From NCBI RefSeq assembly GCF_014837175.1, contig NZ_JACYFR010000003.1, forward strand, positions 620,001 to 684,000: a stretch of DNA of 64,000 bases. Reading direction: 5' to 3'. Shown here piece after piece: positions 9,292 to 22,677 of this stretch (the first letter of the stretch is position 1; each line of letters opens with the position of its first letter). The notes under the pieces are model-generated. The model was not told where the DNA came from, did no database searches, and saw only the letters and a list, made by a program, of their open reading frames with translations. Both the position numbers and the translations under genes were made by a program. This stretch comes from Cellulomonas sp. JH27-2. Its GTDB lineage: Bacteria > Actinomycetota > Actinomycetes > Actinomycetales > Cellulomonadaceae.

Positions 9292-10943
9292 CCACCGAGC
9301 AGCGACCCGCGCTCGTCGACCTCTCCGGACGCAGTCCGTGGAGCATCCTGCCGCCCCTGTGCCTCGGCTTCTTCATGATCATGCTCGACACGACCATCGT
9401 GAACGTCGCCGTGCCGACCCTCATGACGGAGCTGCACGCCGACGTCACGTCCGTCGGGTGGGTGAACAGCGCCTACCTCCTCACGTTCGCCGTCCTGCTC
9501 CTGGTCACCGGGCGGCTAGGCGACAAGTACGGCCCGCGGCCCGTGTTCGTCGTCGGACTCGTGCTCTTCACGCTCGCCTCGCTCGCCTGCGGCCTCGCGC
9601 CGTCGGTCGGCTGGCTCATCGCGGCCCGTGCCGTCCAGGGGGTCGGCGGCGCGCTCATGACGCCGCAGACCATGTCGATGATCACGCGCGTCTTCCCGCC
9701 CATGAAGCGCGGCGCAGCGATGGGCGTCTGGGGAGCCGTCGCGGGTGTCGCGACGATCACCGGCCCCGTCCTCGGCGGCCTGCTGGTGCCGATCGGCTGG
9801 GAGTGGATCTTCTTCGTCAACATCCCGATCGGTGTGGTCGCGCTGTTCTACGCGCTGCGCAACCTGCCCAAGCTGCCCACGGCCGAGCGTCGCATCGACG
9901 GAATCGGCGTCGCGCTCTCCGTCATCGGCATGTTCCTGTTCGTCTTCGGCCTGCAGGAGGGCTCGACCTACGACTGGGGCACCATCGCGGGCCCGATCAC
10001 GGTCTGGAGCGTCATCGGCGCCGGCGTCGTCGTCCTCGTCGGCTTCGTCCTGTGGCAGCGGCACCTCGGCGCGGACGCGCTCATGCCGCTCACGCTGTTC
10101 CACAGCCGCAACTTCTCGATGGCCAACATCGCCGGGTTCGCCGTGACCTTCGCGATGACCGGGATCTTCTTCCCGTTCACGATCTTCCTGCAGACGGGCC
10201 TGGGCCTCTCGCCGCTGCGCTCGGCCCTCGTCGGCGCGGGCGGATCCGTGCTGTCCGGCATCGTCGCGCCGTTCGCGGGCCGCCTCTCGGACAAGATCCC
10301 GGGCAAGTGGATCGTCGCCACCGGGTTCGCGATCCTGACGGTCGTCGTCTTCGCGCTCCACGAGCTGATCGAGCCCGACGCGGACGTGTGGAAGCTCGTC
10401 GTCGTCATGTGCTTCTTCGGCATCGGCACGGGCTTCCTGTTCTCGCCGCTCGCCAACCTCGCCACCTCCGGACTCGACCACCGCAACGCCGGTGCGGGCG
10501 CGGGCGCCTTCAACACCAACCGCCAGATCGGTGGCGTCGTCGGGTCGGCCGCGATCATCGCGCTGTTCACCTCGCGGCTCGGCATCGAGATCCCGAATGC
10601 TGCGCAGAGCGCGGCGCAGTCGCTGCCCGAGGCGTTGCGCCAGCCGTTCGTCCAGGCGTTCGCGCACGTCGACCAGGACGCGCTCGCGGGCGGCTCCTCC
10701 GGTGCGTTCACGCCGCCGAAGGGGGTCCCGCAGGAGACCGTCGCGCAGTTCCAGGACGCGGCGGCGCAGGCCGTGCACTCCGGCCTGGCCACGGCGGTCA
10801 GCCAGACGATGCTGCTCACGGTCGTCGTGCTCGCGATCGGGCTCGTCTCCGCCCTCGCGATGAAGGGCATCCGCCCGCACCACCACGGCGAGGGCCAGGA
10901 GCAGAAGGATGCGGCCGCCGGCGCGGCGGCCGCAGCGCACTGA
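9288..10943 (+). CDS. MFS drug/solute exporter, DHA2 (EmrB/QacA) family
   Basis: A 551-aa integral membrane protein with about 14 hydrophobic segments, the DHA2 number. Motif A is seen as GRLGDKYGPRP in the loop after helix 2, and the antiporter motif C region as GPVLGGLLV in helix 5. The N-terminus is short and the tail charged (HHHGEGQEQKD), both cytosolic. Proton-driven drug efflux is the family role. It is coupled to padR by an ATGA overlap, the classic layout of a self-regulated pump. A strong hairpin follows the gene. Confidence 0.92.
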   Translation: MTTEQRPALVDLSGRSPWSILPPLCLGFFMIMLDTTIVNVAVPTLMTELHADVTSVGWVNSAYLLTFAVLLLVTGRLGDKYGPRPVFVVGLVLFTLASLACGLAPSVGWLIAARAVQGVGGALMTPQTMSMITRVFPPMKRGAAMGVWGAVAGVATITGPVLGGLLVPIGWEWIFFVNIPIGVVALFYALRNLPKLPTAERRIDGIGVALSVIGMFLFVFGLQEGSTYDWGTIAGPITVWSVIGAGVVVLVGFVLWQRHLGADALMPLTLFHSRNFSMANIAGFAVTFAMTGIFFPFTIFLQTGLGLSPLRSALVGAGGSVLSGIVAPFAGRLSDKIPGKWIVATGFAILTVVVFALHELIEPDADVWKLVVVMCFFGIGTGFLFSPLANLATSGLDHRNAGAGAGAFNTNRQIGGVVGSAAIIALFTSRLGIEIPNAAQSAAQSLPEALRQPFVQAFAHVDQDALAGGSSGAFTPPKGVPQETVAQFQDAAAQAVHSGLATAVSQTMLLTVVVLAIGLVSALAMKGIRPHHHGEGQEQKDAAAGAAAAAH

Positions 10944-10967
10944 CGCACCGCACCGACAGATCGCGCA

Positions 10968-11010
10968 CACGACGAAGGTCCGGTCCCCGAGGGGCCGGAC
11001 CTTCGTCGTG
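10968..11010. terminator. Bidirectional terminator between MFS gene and fumC
   Basis: A perfect 16-bp stem (10968-10983 with 10995-11010) encloses a loop that can itself fold (TCCCC-GA-GGGG). It lies between two convergent genes and could serve both. Confidence 0.75.
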
Positions 11011-11039
11011 CGGTGCGCCAGACCTGATTCGAGCGCCTG

Positions 11040-12458
11040 TCAGGCCTGGGGCGGGCGCGTCATGCTCAGCACGTCGAGCGCCGCGTCGAGCTGCTCCTCG
11101 GTGACCTCGCCGCGCTCCACGTAGCCGAGGTCGATCACGGCCTGGCGCACGGTGATGCCCTGCTTCACGGAGTGCTTCGCGATCTTGGCCGCGGCCTCGT
11201 AGCCGATCACGCGGTTGAGCGGCGTGACGATCGACGGTGAGGACTCGGCCAGCGCGCGAGCCCGCTCCTCGTTGGCGACCAGGCCGTCGACGGTCCTGTC
11301 GGCCAGCAGGCGCGACGCGTTGCCGAGCAGGCGGATCGACTCGAGCACCCCGGCGGCGATCACGGGGATCTGCACGTTGAGCTCGAACGAGCCCGACGCC
11401 CCGGCCCAGGCGACCGTCGCGTCGTTGCCGATCACGCGGGCTGCCACCATGAGGACGGCCTCGGGGATCACGGGGTTGACCTTGCCGGGCATGATCGACG
11501 AGCCGGGCTGCAGGTCGGGGATCGAGATCTCGCCGAGACCCGTGTTGGGGCCGGACCCCATCCAGCGCAGGTCGTTGCAGATCTTGGTGAGGCTCACGGC
11601 GATGGTCCGCAGCGCGCCGGACAGCTCGACGAGGCCGTCGCGCGACGACTGCGCCTCGAAGTGGTCGCGCGCCTCGGTCAGCGGCAGGTCGGTGTCCTCG
11701 CGCAGCAGCGCGATGACCCGCTGCGGGAAGCCCGCGGGCGTGTTGATGCCCGTGCCGACGGCGGTACCGCCCAGCGGCACCTCGGCGGCGCGGGGGAGCG
11801 CGGACTCGAGCCGCTCGATGCCGTACCGGATCGCCGCCGCGTAGCCGCCGAACTCCTGGCCGAGGGTCACGGGGGTCGCGTCCATGAGGTGCGTGCGGCC
11901 GGACTTCACGACGGTGGCCCACGCGTCGCGCTTCGCCTCGAGGGCCTCGGCGAGGTGGGTCAGGGCGGGGACCAGGTCGCGGACCACGCCGGCGGTCGCG
12001 GCGACGTGGACCGAGGTGGGGAACACGTCGTTCGACGACTGCGACGCGTTGACGTGGTCGTTGGGGTGCACGTCGCGGCCCAGCGAGCGGCTGGCGAGGG
12101 TCGCGATGACCTCGTTGGTGTTCATGTTCGACGACGTGCCCGAGCCGGTCTGATAGACGTCGACGGGGAAGTGGGCGTCGTGGGCGCCGGTGGCGACCTC
12201 GTCGGCGGCGGCGACGATCGCGTCGGCGATGTCGGCGTCCAGCACGCCGAGCTCGGCGTTGGCGCGAGCCGCGGCCTTCTTGATCCGCGCGAGCGCCTCG
12301 ATGTGGCCGCGCTCGAGGCCGGTGCCGGAGATGGGGAAGTTCTCGACCGCGCGCTGGGTCTGGGCGCGGTAGAGGGCGGCGGCCGGGACGCGGACCTCGC
12401 CCATGGTGTCGTGCTCGATCCGGTACTCGACGCCCTCGTCGGTGGGTGCAGAAGTCAT
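11040..12458 (-). CDS. fumC: Fumarate hydratase, class II
   Basis: A 472-aa enzyme of the fumarase/aspartase superfamily that interconverts fumarate and malate in the citric acid cycle, in the cytosol and without an iron-sulfur cluster. The superfamily signature [11 protein letters not shown] lies near residues 319-329. The substrate-loop motifs [13 protein letters not shown] and [16 protein letters not shown], typical of FumC, are present. Start chosen at ATG 12458 ([13 protein letters not shown] 4 nt upstream), because the long upstream frame has no homology. Citrate synthase of the same cycle is also in the window. The gene is convergent with the MFS gene and divergent from the galactanase gene. 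Confidence 0.95.
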   Translation of the reverse strand: MTSAPTDEGVEYRIEHDTMGEVRVPAAALYRAQTQRAVENFPISGTGLERGHIEALARIKKAAARANAELGVLDADIADAIVAAADEVATGAHDAHFPVDVYQTGSGTSSNMNTNEVIATLASRSLGRDVHPNDHVNASQSSNDVFPTSVHVAATAGVVRDLVPALTHLAEALEAKRDAWATVVKSGRTHLMDATPVTLGQEFGGYAAAIRYGIERLESALPRAAEVPLGGTAVGTGINTPAGFPQRVIALLREDTDLPLTEARDHFEAQSSRDGLVELSGALRTIAVSLTKICNDLRWMGSGPNTGLGEISIPDLQPGSSIMPGKVNPVIPEAVLMVAARVIGNDATVAWAGASGSFELNVQIPVIAAGVLESIRLLGNASRLLADRTVDGLVANEERARALAESSPSIVTPLNRVIGYEAAAKIAKHSVKQGITVRQAVIDLGYVERGEVTEEQLDAALDVLSMTRPPQA

Positions 12459-12594
12459 GGATCCATCCTGCCCCACCACGTCGGCACGGCCCACGGCGGG
12501 CGATGTGGCGTTCGTCCCTGTGCGGGGCGCGGCATCGGCGTCCTCGTCGCCGCCGCCGTGACCTGCGACGTTGCCGTCGTTAAAGGCCGAGGCC

Positions 12595-15742
<3,148 letters not shown>

Positions 15743-15750
15743 GCATCAAG

Positions 15751-15778
15751 GGTGGCGGGTCCGTCGGAGCCCGCCACC
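15751..15778. terminator. Terminator hairpin after the galactanase gene
   Basis: A 9-bp perfect GC-rich stem, GGTGGCGGG with CCCGCCACC, and a 10-nt loop, 8 bp after the stop codon. Confidence 0.65.
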
Positions 15779-15796
15779 CGCGCTCGGCCACGAACC

Positions 15797-15846
15797 CCTC
15801 GCCCCGCCGCGGTCGGTCCCCCCTGCCCGACCGCGACGGGGCGAGG
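15797..15846. terminator. Second long hairpin, probable carbonic anhydrase terminator
   Basis: A 20-bp inverted repeat (15797-15816 with 15827-15846, one mismatch) with a 10-nt loop, 17 bp past the end of the minus-strand carbonic anhydrase gene. Together with the preceding hairpin it forms a tandem terminator between convergent genes. Confidence 0.7.
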
Positions 15847-15863
15847 TCGTCCCCGGGGTCCCG

Positions 15864-16490
15864 TCAGAGGTCGCCGACGGTCTCCGCGACGCGGACCTTG
15901 CCGTCAACCAGGGCGTACTCGAGCCCGATGATCGCGCAGCGTCCCTCCGCGATGGCGTTGGCCAGAGTCACGGAGTAGCCCTGCAGCATCTGCACCGTGT
16001 TCTTGACGTGCTCGTGGCCGAGCGCGGCGGCGTCGACGGTCGCGAGGTCCTGACCGTGGCCGACCATGCCGACGATGCTCGGGATGACCCGGTCGACGAC
16101 CGCGCGCACGAACCCCGGCGGCATGTCGCCGGTGCTGAGGGCCGACGTCGCGGCGGCGACCGCGCCGCAGGAGTCGTGGCCCAGGACGACGACGAGCGGC
16201 GCGCCGAGCACCTCCACGCCGTACTCGATCGACCCGATCACGGTGGTGTCGAGGACGTGACCCGCGGTGCGGACGACGAACAGGTCGCCGAGACCCTGGT
16301 CGAAGATGATCTCGGCGGCGACGCGCGAGTCCGAGCAGCCGAACAGCACCGCGAACGGGTGCTGCGCCGACGACAGCTCGGCACGCTTCTCGATGCTCTG
16401 CGACGGGTGGTCCATCTCGCCGCGCACGAATCGTTCGTTGCCCTCGCGCAGCGCGGTCCAGGCCTGGGCGGGTGTCAGCTGATGAGGCAC
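15864..16490 (-). CDS. Beta-class carbonic anhydrase
   Basis: A 208-aa cytosolic zinc enzyme that interconverts CO2 and bicarbonate. Zinc ligands and partners are visible as C52-x-D54-x-R56 in FGCSDSR and H105/C108 in GHDSCG. The sequence closely follows the mycobacterial Rv3588c type from memory (HPSQS near the N-terminus, AEIIFDQGLGD). The start is uncertain. I favour GTG at 16490 (MPHQLTPAQAW), which matches the family N-terminus. GTG at 16496 is also possible, and no strong ribosome binding site is seen. It is divergent from the sugar-importer operon. Confidence 0.93.
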   Translation of the reverse strand: MPHQLTPAQAWTALREGNERFVRGEMDHPSQSIEKRAELSSAQHPFAVLFGCSDSRVAAEIIFDQGLGDLFVVRTAGHVLDTTVIGSIEYGVEVLGAPLVVVLGHDSCGAVAAATSALSTGDMPPGFVRAVVDRVIPSIVGMVGHGQDLATVDAAALGHEHVKNTVQMLQGYSVTLANAIAEGRCAIIGLEYALVDGKVRVAETVGDL

Positions 16491-16632
16491 GAGCACATCG
16501 TCGCAGGTGTCCGCGCGTGGAGCAGGACGTGTCCACCACCTGCCCGGATTGCCCGTTCTGAGTGGCAGGGGGCTGTGGGCCGGTGTACCTATGGAAACGA
16601 AGCAAGGACGCCTCGAACTCCGGGAGGACCAC

Positions 16633-17925
16633 GTGCGACGACGCACCCGATCTGCGGCCCTGGCCGTGGCGGTGGGTCTGGTGGTGCCGCTGGCCGCGTG
16701 CAGCAGCAGCAGCGGACCACCGACGCTCACCTGGTACATCAACCCCGACAACGGGGGGCAGGTCGAGATCGCCAAGCGGTGCACCGAGGCGGCGAACGGT
16801 GCCTACACGATCACGACGGAGACCCTCCCGCGCGATGCCGGCGCCCAGCGCGAGCAGCTCGCGCGCCGGCTGGCGGCCAAGGACTCGTCGATCGACATCA
16901 TGAGCCTGGACCCGCCGTTCATTCCGGAGCTCGCCGAGCCCGGCTTCCTGGCGCCCATGCCGTCGGACGTCGCGGACACGGTCTCCAAGGACATCGTGCA
17001 GGGCGCGATCGACGGGGCGACCTGGAAGGGCAAGCTCGTCACCGTCCCGTTCTGGGCCAACACCCAGCTCCTCTGGTACCGCAAGTCCGTGGCCCAGAAG
17101 GCGGGCCTGGACCCGTCCAAGAACCCGGTCACCTGGAAGCAGCTGATGGATGCGGCCGCCGACCAGGACAAGTACCTGGGTGTCCAGGGCACCAAGGCGG
17201 AGTCGCTCACGGTGTGGATCAACGCGCTGGTCGAGTCGGCCGGCGGACACATCCTGGAGAACCCCGAGGCGTCCGCCGACGACCTAAAGCTCGGACTCGA
17301 GTCCGACGCGGGCAAGGACGCGGCGGACATCATCGGGACCATCGGCAAGAAGGGCCTAGGGGGTCCGGGCCTGCCGACCGCCGACGAGAACGCGACGCTG
17401 ACGGTGTTCCAGGGGGACAAGGGCTCGTTCATGGTCAACTGGCCGTTCGTCTGGTCGGCCAGCCAGGGCGCGGTCAAGGACGGCACGCTCGACCAGTCGT
17501 TCCTCGACGACATCGGCTGGGCCCTGTACCCGGAGGTGACCGAGGGCACCGAGTCGAAGCCGCCGTACGGCGGGATCAACCTCGGGGTCGGCGCCTTCAG
17601 CAACCACGTCGCGATGGCCTACCAGGCCACCGAGTGCATCGTGAAGCCGGAGAACCAGGCGTACTACTTCGCCACCAACGGCAACCCGCCGGCCAGCACC
17701 GCCGCGTACGACGACCCCGAGGTCAAGAAGGCGTTCCCGATGGCGGACGTCATCCGGGAGTCGCTGGAGAAGGCGGCGCCGCGGCCCCAGACGCCGTACT
17801 ACAACGAGGTCTCCGTCGGGCTGCAGCAGACGTGGCACCCGCCGGCATCGGTCGATCCGGACACGACGCCACAGAAGTCGACCGACTTCATCACCGCCGT
17901 CCTGCGAGGGGAGAAGCTGCTATGA
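16633..17925 (+). CDS. lpqY: Sugar ABC transporter substrate-binding lipoprotein (LpqY type)
   Basis: A 430-aa lipoprotein from GTG at 16633, with GGGAGGA 4 nt upstream. The signal peptide ends in the lipobox LAAC, so the protein is anchored on the outer face of the membrane. Segments match mycobacterial LpqY, the trehalose-binding protein: EQLARRL, a TQLLWYR block, VNWPFVW, GGINLGV, and the tail pattern FPMADVIRESLEKAAPRPQTPYYNEVS. The inferred role is capture of trehalose or a related disaccharide for SugABC. It overlaps sugA by 4 nt. Exact ligand is inference; other alpha-glucosides are possible. Confidence 0.82.
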   Translation: MRRRTRSAALAVAVGLVVPLAACSSSSGPPTLTWYINPDNGGQVEIAKRCTEAANGAYTITTETLPRDAGAQREQLARRLAAKDSSIDIMSLDPPFIPELAEPGFLAPMPSDVADTVSKDIVQGAIDGATWKGKLVTVPFWANTQLLWYRKSVAQKAGLDPSKNPVTWKQLMDAAADQDKYLGVQGTKAESLTVWINALVESAGGHILENPEASADDLKLGLESDAGKDAADIIGTIGKKGLGGPGLPTADENATLTVFQGDKGSFMVNWPFVWSASQGAVKDGTLDQSFLDDIGWALYPEVTEGTESKPPYGGINLGVGAFSNHVAMAYQATECIVKPENQAYYFATNGNPPASTAAYDDPEVKKAFPMADVIRESLEKAAPRPQTPYYNEVSVGLQQTWHPPASVDPDTTPQKSTDFITAVLRGEKLL

Positions 17926-18872
17926 GCGCGGACGTGGCGACGCAGGCGCCGGCGCGCGCGCCCAAGAAGGCGCGCAGCGACCGGGCGCGGTCCGAGGCCC
18001 GGCTCGGGTGGTGGCTGGCGGGACCAGCGTTCGTCGTCATGCTCGCCGTCACCATCTACCCGATCCTGCAGGCCCTGTACGACTCGTTGTTCAACTACCG
18101 CCTGACGGCGCCGGACGACAAGGCGTTCATCGGGTTGAACAACTACAAGGTGGTGCTCACGGACTCGCTCTTCTGGCAGTCCCTGTGGGTCACCACGCTG
18201 ATCATGATCGTCTCGGTGGTCGTCGAGCTGTTGCTCGGCTTCGCGCTCGCGCTGGTCATGCACCGGGCCATCACGTCCCTGCGGGGTCTGCTCCGGACCG
18301 CCATCCTCGTTCCGTACGGGATCATCACGGTGGTCAGCGCGTTCGCGTGGTTCTACGCGTTCGACATCAACTCGGGCTTCATCAACCACTGGTTCGACTG
18401 GGTGCCGGGCATCGATCCGAACCTCAACTGGTTCGCGCACCAGGGCACGTCGCTGTCCGTCATCATCGCCTCCGAGATCTGGAAGACGACGCCCTTCATC
18501 TCGCTGCTGCTGCTGGCCGGCCTGTCCCAGGTGCCGACGGAGCTCGAGGAGGCCGCCGAGGTGGACGGCGCCACCTGGGGGCAGCGGCTGCGGCGCGTGG
18601 TCCTGCCCAACATGAAGGCGGCGATCATGGTCGCCGTCCTGTTCCGAGCGCTCGACGCGTTCCGGATCTTCGACAACGTCTACATCATGACCAACGGCGC
18701 CAACAACACGAACGTGCTCTCGCTGCTCGCGTACAACACGTCGATCAACCGCCTGGAGATCGGCCTCGGCTCGGCGATCTCCGTGATCCTGTTCCTCTGC
18801 GTCATCCTCATCTGCTTCATCGCGATCAAGCTCTTCAAGGTCGATCTGGCCAGCGCGAGGGGGGAGGGCTGA
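17922..18872 (+). CDS. sugA: Sugar ABC transporter permease (SugA type)
   Basis: A 316-aa membrane subunit with a basic cytosolic N-terminus and about six transmembrane helices. The permease EAA loop is visible as EEAAEVDGATWGQRLRRVVLP (about 209-229), where the ATPase docks. This is the MalF-like partner of the next permease. The ATG overlaps the lpqY stop (ATGA), and the stop shares one base with the sugB ATG, so all subunits are made in coupled fashion. Confidence 0.88.
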   Translation: MSADVATQAPARAPKKARSDRARSEARLGWWLAGPAFVVMLAVTIYPILQALYDSLFNYRLTAPDDKAFIGLNNYKVVLTDSLFWQSLWVTTLIMIVSVVVELLLGFALALVMHRAITSLRGLLRTAILVPYGIITVVSAFAWFYAFDINSGFINHWFDWVPGIDPNLNWFAHQGTSLSVIIASEIWKTTPFISLLLLAGLSQVPTELEEAAEVDGATWGQRLRRVVLPNMKAAIMVAVLFRALDAFRIFDNVYIMTNGANNTNVLSLLAYNTSINRLEIGLGSAISVILFLCVILICFIAIKLFKVDLASARGEG

Positions 18873-19714
18873 TGCGCACGATGACGCCCAAGCTCCGCAT
18901 CTGGTGGGGCGTGATCACGGTCCTGGTGCTCGTCTACGCGCTGTTCCCCGTGTTCTCGATCATCGCGACGTCGTTCAAGCTGCCCAGCCAGCTGAACCTG
19001 GGCCAGTTCCTGCCCAAGACCTGGACGTGGAGCAACTACGAGCAGATCCTGACCGGCTCCGCGAAGGACCTGTTCCTGCCGGCACTGCGCAACTCGATCG
19101 GGATCTCGCTGATCGCCACCGCCATCGCCGTCGTGCTGGCGACCCTTGCTGCCTACGCCATCGCCCGCCTGGACTTCCCGGGCAAGCGACTGATCCTCAC
19201 CACCGCGCTCGGGGTGTCGATCTTCCCGGTCGTCTCGATCGTGACGCCGCTGTTCAACCTGTGGCGCAACATCGGCCTGTACGACACGTGGCTCGGCCTG
19301 ATCATCCCGTACCTGTCGCTCACGCTGCCGATCTCCATCTGGACGCTGGCCGCGTTCTTCCGCCAGATCCCGTGGGAGCTCGAGCAGGCGGCTCAGGTGG
19401 ACGGCGCGACGGCGTGGCAGGCGTTCCGCAAGGCGATCGTGCCGCTCGCGGCGCCTGGCGTGTTCACCACCGCGCTCATCGCGTTCTTCATCGCGTGGAA
19501 CGACTTCGTGTACGGCATCTCGCTGACGTCCACGTCGGCCGCCCGGCCCGTGCCCGCCGCGCTGGCGTTCTTCACCGGGGCCTCGCAGTTCGAGGAGCCG
19601 ACGGGTGCCATCTCCGCCGCCGCGGTCATCGTGACGGTCCCCGTCGTGATCCTCGTCCTGCTCTTCCAACGCCAGATCGTGTCCGGCCTGACCCAGGGCG
19701 CCGTCAAGGGCTGA
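18872..19714 (+). CDS. sugB: Sugar ABC transporter permease (SugB type)
   Basis: A 280-aa MalG-like permease with six hydrophobic segments and the EAA loop [21 protein letters not shown]. It pairs with SugA to form the membrane channel. The start codon overlaps the sugA stop in TGATG. GGGGGAGGG just upstream, inside sugA, is the ribosome binding site. Confidence 0.88.
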   Translation: MRTMTPKLRIWWGVITVLVLVYALFPVFSIIATSFKLPSQLNLGQFLPKTWTWSNYEQILTGSAKDLFLPALRNSIGISLIATAIAVVLATLAAYAIARLDFPGKRLILTTALGVSIFPVVSIVTPLFNLWRNIGLYDTWLGLIIPYLSLTLPISIWTLAAFFRQIPWELEQAAQVDGATAWQAFRKAIVPLAAPGVFTTALIAFFIAWNDFVYGISLTSTSAARPVPAALAFFTGASQFEEPTGAISAAAVIVTVPVVILVLLFQRQIVSGLTQGAVKG

Positions 19715-19739
19715 CCCCCTCTTCCAAGGAGAGAAATCG

Positions 19740-20996
19740 ATGGCTGCCATCACCCTCAAGGACATCCGCAAGACCTACGGCGACGGCTTCCTGGCCGTGA
19801 AGGGCGTCAGCCTGGACATCGCGGACGGGGAGTTCGTGATCCTCGTCGGGCCGTCCGGCTGCGGGAAGTCGACGCTGCTGCGCATGATCGTCGGGCTCGA
19901 GGACATCACGTCGGGCGAGCTGAGGATCGGCGACAAGGTCGTCAACGACAAGGCACCCCGTGACCGTCACCTGGCCATGGTGTTCCAGAACTACGCCCTC
20001 TACCCCCACCTGACGGTCTTCGAGAACATCGCGTTCCCGTTGCGGCTGCAGAAGGGCAAGTTCACCGAGGAGCAGGTGCGCGAGAAGGTCGAGTTCGCGG
20101 CCAACACCCTCGAGCTGCAGGACCACCTGCAGCGCAAGCCCGCCAACCTGTCGGGTGGCCAGCGTCAGCGGGTCGCGATGGGTCGGGCGATCGTGCGTGA
20201 GGCCAACGCGTTCCTGTTCGACGAGCCGCTGTCCAACCTGGACGCGAAGCTGCGCGGCCAGATGCGCACCGAGATCGCGCGCATGCAGCGGCGGCTGGGC
20301 ACGACGACGGTCTACGTGACCCACGACCAGACCGAGGCCATGACGCTCGGCGACCGGGTGGCGGTGCTCCGCAAGGGGGAGCTCCAGCAGGTGGCATCCC
20401 CGCGTGGCCTCTACGAGCAGCCGGTCAACCTGTTCGTCGCGGGGTTCATCGGCTCGCCGCCCATGAACTTCCTGCCCGGCGAGGTCGACGGCGACACCCT
20501 GCACCTCCCGGTGGCGGACGTGCCGATCTCGCCGGAGCTGAAGGAAAAGCTGGGGGACCGCAAGCTCGTCATCGTCGGGCTACGCCCGGAGCACTTCGAG
20601 GACGCGTCGCTGACCAAGGACTCGCGGGAGGGCGTCGTCGCCTTCGACGTCAACGTCGACGTCACCGAGTGGCTCGGCTCCGACCTGTACGCCTACATCC
20701 CGTTCGAGACGCACGCCGACGTGGCCTCCAAGCTCGAGGAGCTGGACCGCGACCTCGACGGGGAGGGCATGCGCACGCAGATGGTCGTCGCGCTCGACTC
20801 CGAGTCGCGCGTGCGTGACGGTGACCAGGCGTCACTGTGGTTCGACCCGGCCAAGATGATGGTGTTCGACCCCGAGGGCGGCGAGAACCTGACCTACGAC
20901 GCCGGGAAGGTGCGCGAGGTCGACCAGCAGAACGAGCAGGACCGCAAGGCGTCGATCCAGCGTGCCCAGGAGCGGGAGGCCGCGAAGGCGAGCTGA
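19740..20996 (+). CDS. sugC: Sugar ABC transporter ATP-binding protein (SugC/MsmK/UgpC type)
   Basis: A 418-aa ATPase. Walker A is GPSGCGKST (37-45), with a Q-loop [10 protein letters not shown], signature [14 protein letters not shown], Walker [13 protein letters not shown] and the H-loop [11 protein letters not shown]-terminal TOBE-type regulatory region (about 245-390, with [10 protein letters not shown]) is typical of CUT1 sugar importers. A charged tail of about 25 residues extends past the TOBE region. The gene begins 25 nt after sugB, with GGAGAG as ribosome binding site. It ends 3 nt from the end of the convergent xseB gene. Confidence 0.88.
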   Translation: MAAITLKDIRKTYGDGFLAVKGVSLDIADGEFVILVGPSGCGKSTLLRMIVGLEDITSGELRIGDKVVNDKAPRDRHLAMVFQNYALYPHLTVFENIAFPLRLQKGKFTEEQVREKVEFAANTLELQDHLQRKPANLSGGQRQRVAMGRAIVREANAFLFDEPLSNLDAKLRGQMRTEIARMQRRLGTTTVYVTHDQTEAMTLGDRVAVLRKGELQQVASPRGLYEQPVNLFVAGFIGSPPMNFLPGEVDGDTLHLPVADVPISPELKEKLGDRKLVIVGLRPEHFEDASLTKDSREGVVAFDVNVDVTEWLGSDLYAYIPFETHADVASKLEELDRDLDGEGMRTQMVVALDSESRVRDGDQASLWFDPAKMMVFDPEGGENLTYDAGKVREVDQQNEQDRKASIQRAQEREAAKAS

Positions 20997-20999
20997 GCG

Positions 21000-21236
21000 C
21001 TACTCGCCGGTCGGCTCACGAACGGCGGCCAGGCGCTCGCGGGCGCCGTCGAGCCACTGCTGGCAGCGTGCCGCCAGGGCCTCGCCGCGCTCCCACAGCG
21101 CGAGGGAGTCCTCGAGCGGCGCGGAGCCCGCCTCCAGGCGGGCGACCACCTGGACGAGCTCGTCGCGCGCTTGCTCGTAGCTGAGGGCGGCGACGTCCGC
21201 GTTCGCGTCGTCAGGGGTGGCGGGAGACTTCGGCAT
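21000..21236 (-). CDS. xseB: Exodeoxyribonuclease VII small subunit
   Basis: A 78-aa helical protein (82 aa from the alternative ATG at 21248). The conserved core [36 protein letters not shown] is the XseB domain. It binds several copies to XseA to form the nuclease that trims single-stranded DNA in mismatch repair and damage tolerance. The start at 21236 (MPKSPATP) is chosen by similarity; neither start has a clear ribosome binding site. It lies 95 bp downstream of xseA on the same strand. Confidence 0.9.
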   Translation of the reverse strand: MPKSPATPDDANADVAALSYEQARDELVQVVARLEAGSAPLEDSLALWERGEALAARCQQWLDGARERLAAVREPTGE

Positions 21237-21331
21237 GCGCCCATCCAACCAGCCGCTGCCGACACCGGCGTCTTCCCGGCCCGGGGGCGGAGGCGAGCCG
21301 GGCCGGGGCGTGGCGCTTGCGGTTCCGCGCG

Positions 21332-22600
21332 TCAGCCTGCGACGTCGGCGGCGAGCTCGCCGGCGGCCACGCGGATCCGCAGCCGGTCGCCCGTGGTCGC
21401 CTCGGCGGGGTCGCGGAGCACGTGTCCGTCGGGACGCTGCACCACGGCGTAGCCGCGGTCGAGGGTCGCGGCGGGGGACAGGGCGCGGACCTGGGCGGCG
21501 AGCCCGACGATCTCCGCGCGGCCGTGGCGCAGGGCGGCGTCCAGCGATCGGCGGGCGTTGTCGCGCAGCACGTGCAGGCGGTGCTCGAGCTGGTCGACGA
21601 GCGTGGTGGGTGCGGCCAGCGCGGGGCGGCTGCGGATGGCGTCGAGCCCCGCCTGCTCACGGTCGAGGCGGGCGCGGATGGCGGCCCGGGAGCGGCTCCG
21701 GGCCTGGACCAGGCGCGCGCGCTCCTCGGCGACGTCGGGCACGATCCGCTTGGCGGCGTCGGTCGGGGTCGATGCGCGGAAGTCCGCGACCAGGTCCAGC
21801 AGCGGGCTGTCGAGGTGGTGGCCGATGGCGCTGACCAGCGGCGTCCGGCACGCCGCCGCGGCCCGGACGAGCGTCTCGTTGCTGAAGGGCAGCAGGTCCT
21901 CGAACGAGCCGCCGCCGCGGGCGACGACGATGACGTCCACCCGCGGGTCGGCGTCCAGCTCGGCGATCGCGGCACCCACCTCGGGCACCGCGCGAGGCCC
22001 TTGGACGGTGACGCGGCGGATCTCGAACTGGGCTGCGGCCCAGCGAGCGCGGGCGTTGGAGACCACGTCGTGCTCGGCGTCGCCCTGCTGCGCCACTACG
22101 AGACCGATCACGCCGGGCAGGAACGGAAGCGGCTTCTTGCGGCGGTCGTCGAACAGCCCCTCCTGCCCGAGCACGCCCTTGAGGTGCTCGATGCGGGCCA
22201 GCAGCTCGCCCAGCCCGACCAGGCGCACGTCGTCGGCGCTGAAGCTCAGCGTGCCCTTCTTGGCGTGGAACTGCGGCCGGGCGTGGATGACGATGTGCGA
22301 GCCGTCCTGCAGCTGCTCGGCCAGCTTGCCGATCGCGCCCACCGAGGCCGTCACCGACAGCGACATGTCGAGGTCCGTGTCCCGCAGCGTCAGGAACCAC
22401 AGGTTGTTCCACCGCTTGAAGTTGAGGATCTGCCCCTCGACCCACACGGGCGGCATGCGCGCGATGTAGTCGGCGATCTTCGGGGCCAGGTGTCGGACGG
22501 GCCACGGCCGGTCCGGGGTCGTCTCGCCGGCCTTGAGGGGCAGCGGCAGACGCGCGCCCGTCGTCGGACCCGTGCCCTCGCTCGTCGCCGCCTCCTGCAT
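21332..22600 (-). CDS. xseA: Exodeoxyribonuclease VII large subunit
   Basis: A 422-aa catalytic subunit. The N-terminal OB-fold (about 20-125) contains [22 protein letters not shown]. The nuclease domain has the GVIGLVV block, [14 protein letters not shown], and [27 protein letters not shown], the usual XseA active-site region. A long coiled-coil stretch (about 270-360) binds the small subunits, and the C-terminus has LDRGYAVV. The start at 22600 (MQEAATSEG) has no strong ribosome binding site, and ATG 22624 is an alternative. A repeat-rich intergenic region separates it from divergent ispH. Confidence 0.93.
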   Translation of the reverse strand: MQEAATSEGTGPTTGARLPLPLKAGETTPDRPWPVRHLAPKIADYIARMPPVWVEGQILNFKRWNNLWFLTLRDTDLDMSLSVTASVGAIGKLAEQLQDGSHIVIHARPQFHAKKGTLSFSADDVRLVGLGELLARIEHLKGVLGQEGLFDDRRKKPLPFLPGVIGLVVAQQGDAEHDVVSNARARWAAAQFEIRRVTVQGPRAVPEVGAAIAELDADPRVDVIVVARGGGSFEDLLPFSNETLVRAAAACRTPLVSAIGHHLDSPLLDLVADFRASTPTDAAKRIVPDVAEERARLVQARSRSRAAIRARLDREQAGLDAIRSRPALAAPTTLVDQLEHRLHVLRDNARRSLDAALRHGRAEIVGLAAQVRALSPAATLDRGYAVVQRPDGHVLRDPAEATTGDRLRIRVAAGELAADVAG

Positions 22601-22677
22601 GCTCACCCGCCCAGCCTGCACCATCCCACCGACACCGCCCGCCCCGCATCCCTCTCGCCCAGGTGTGTCTTCTGGTC

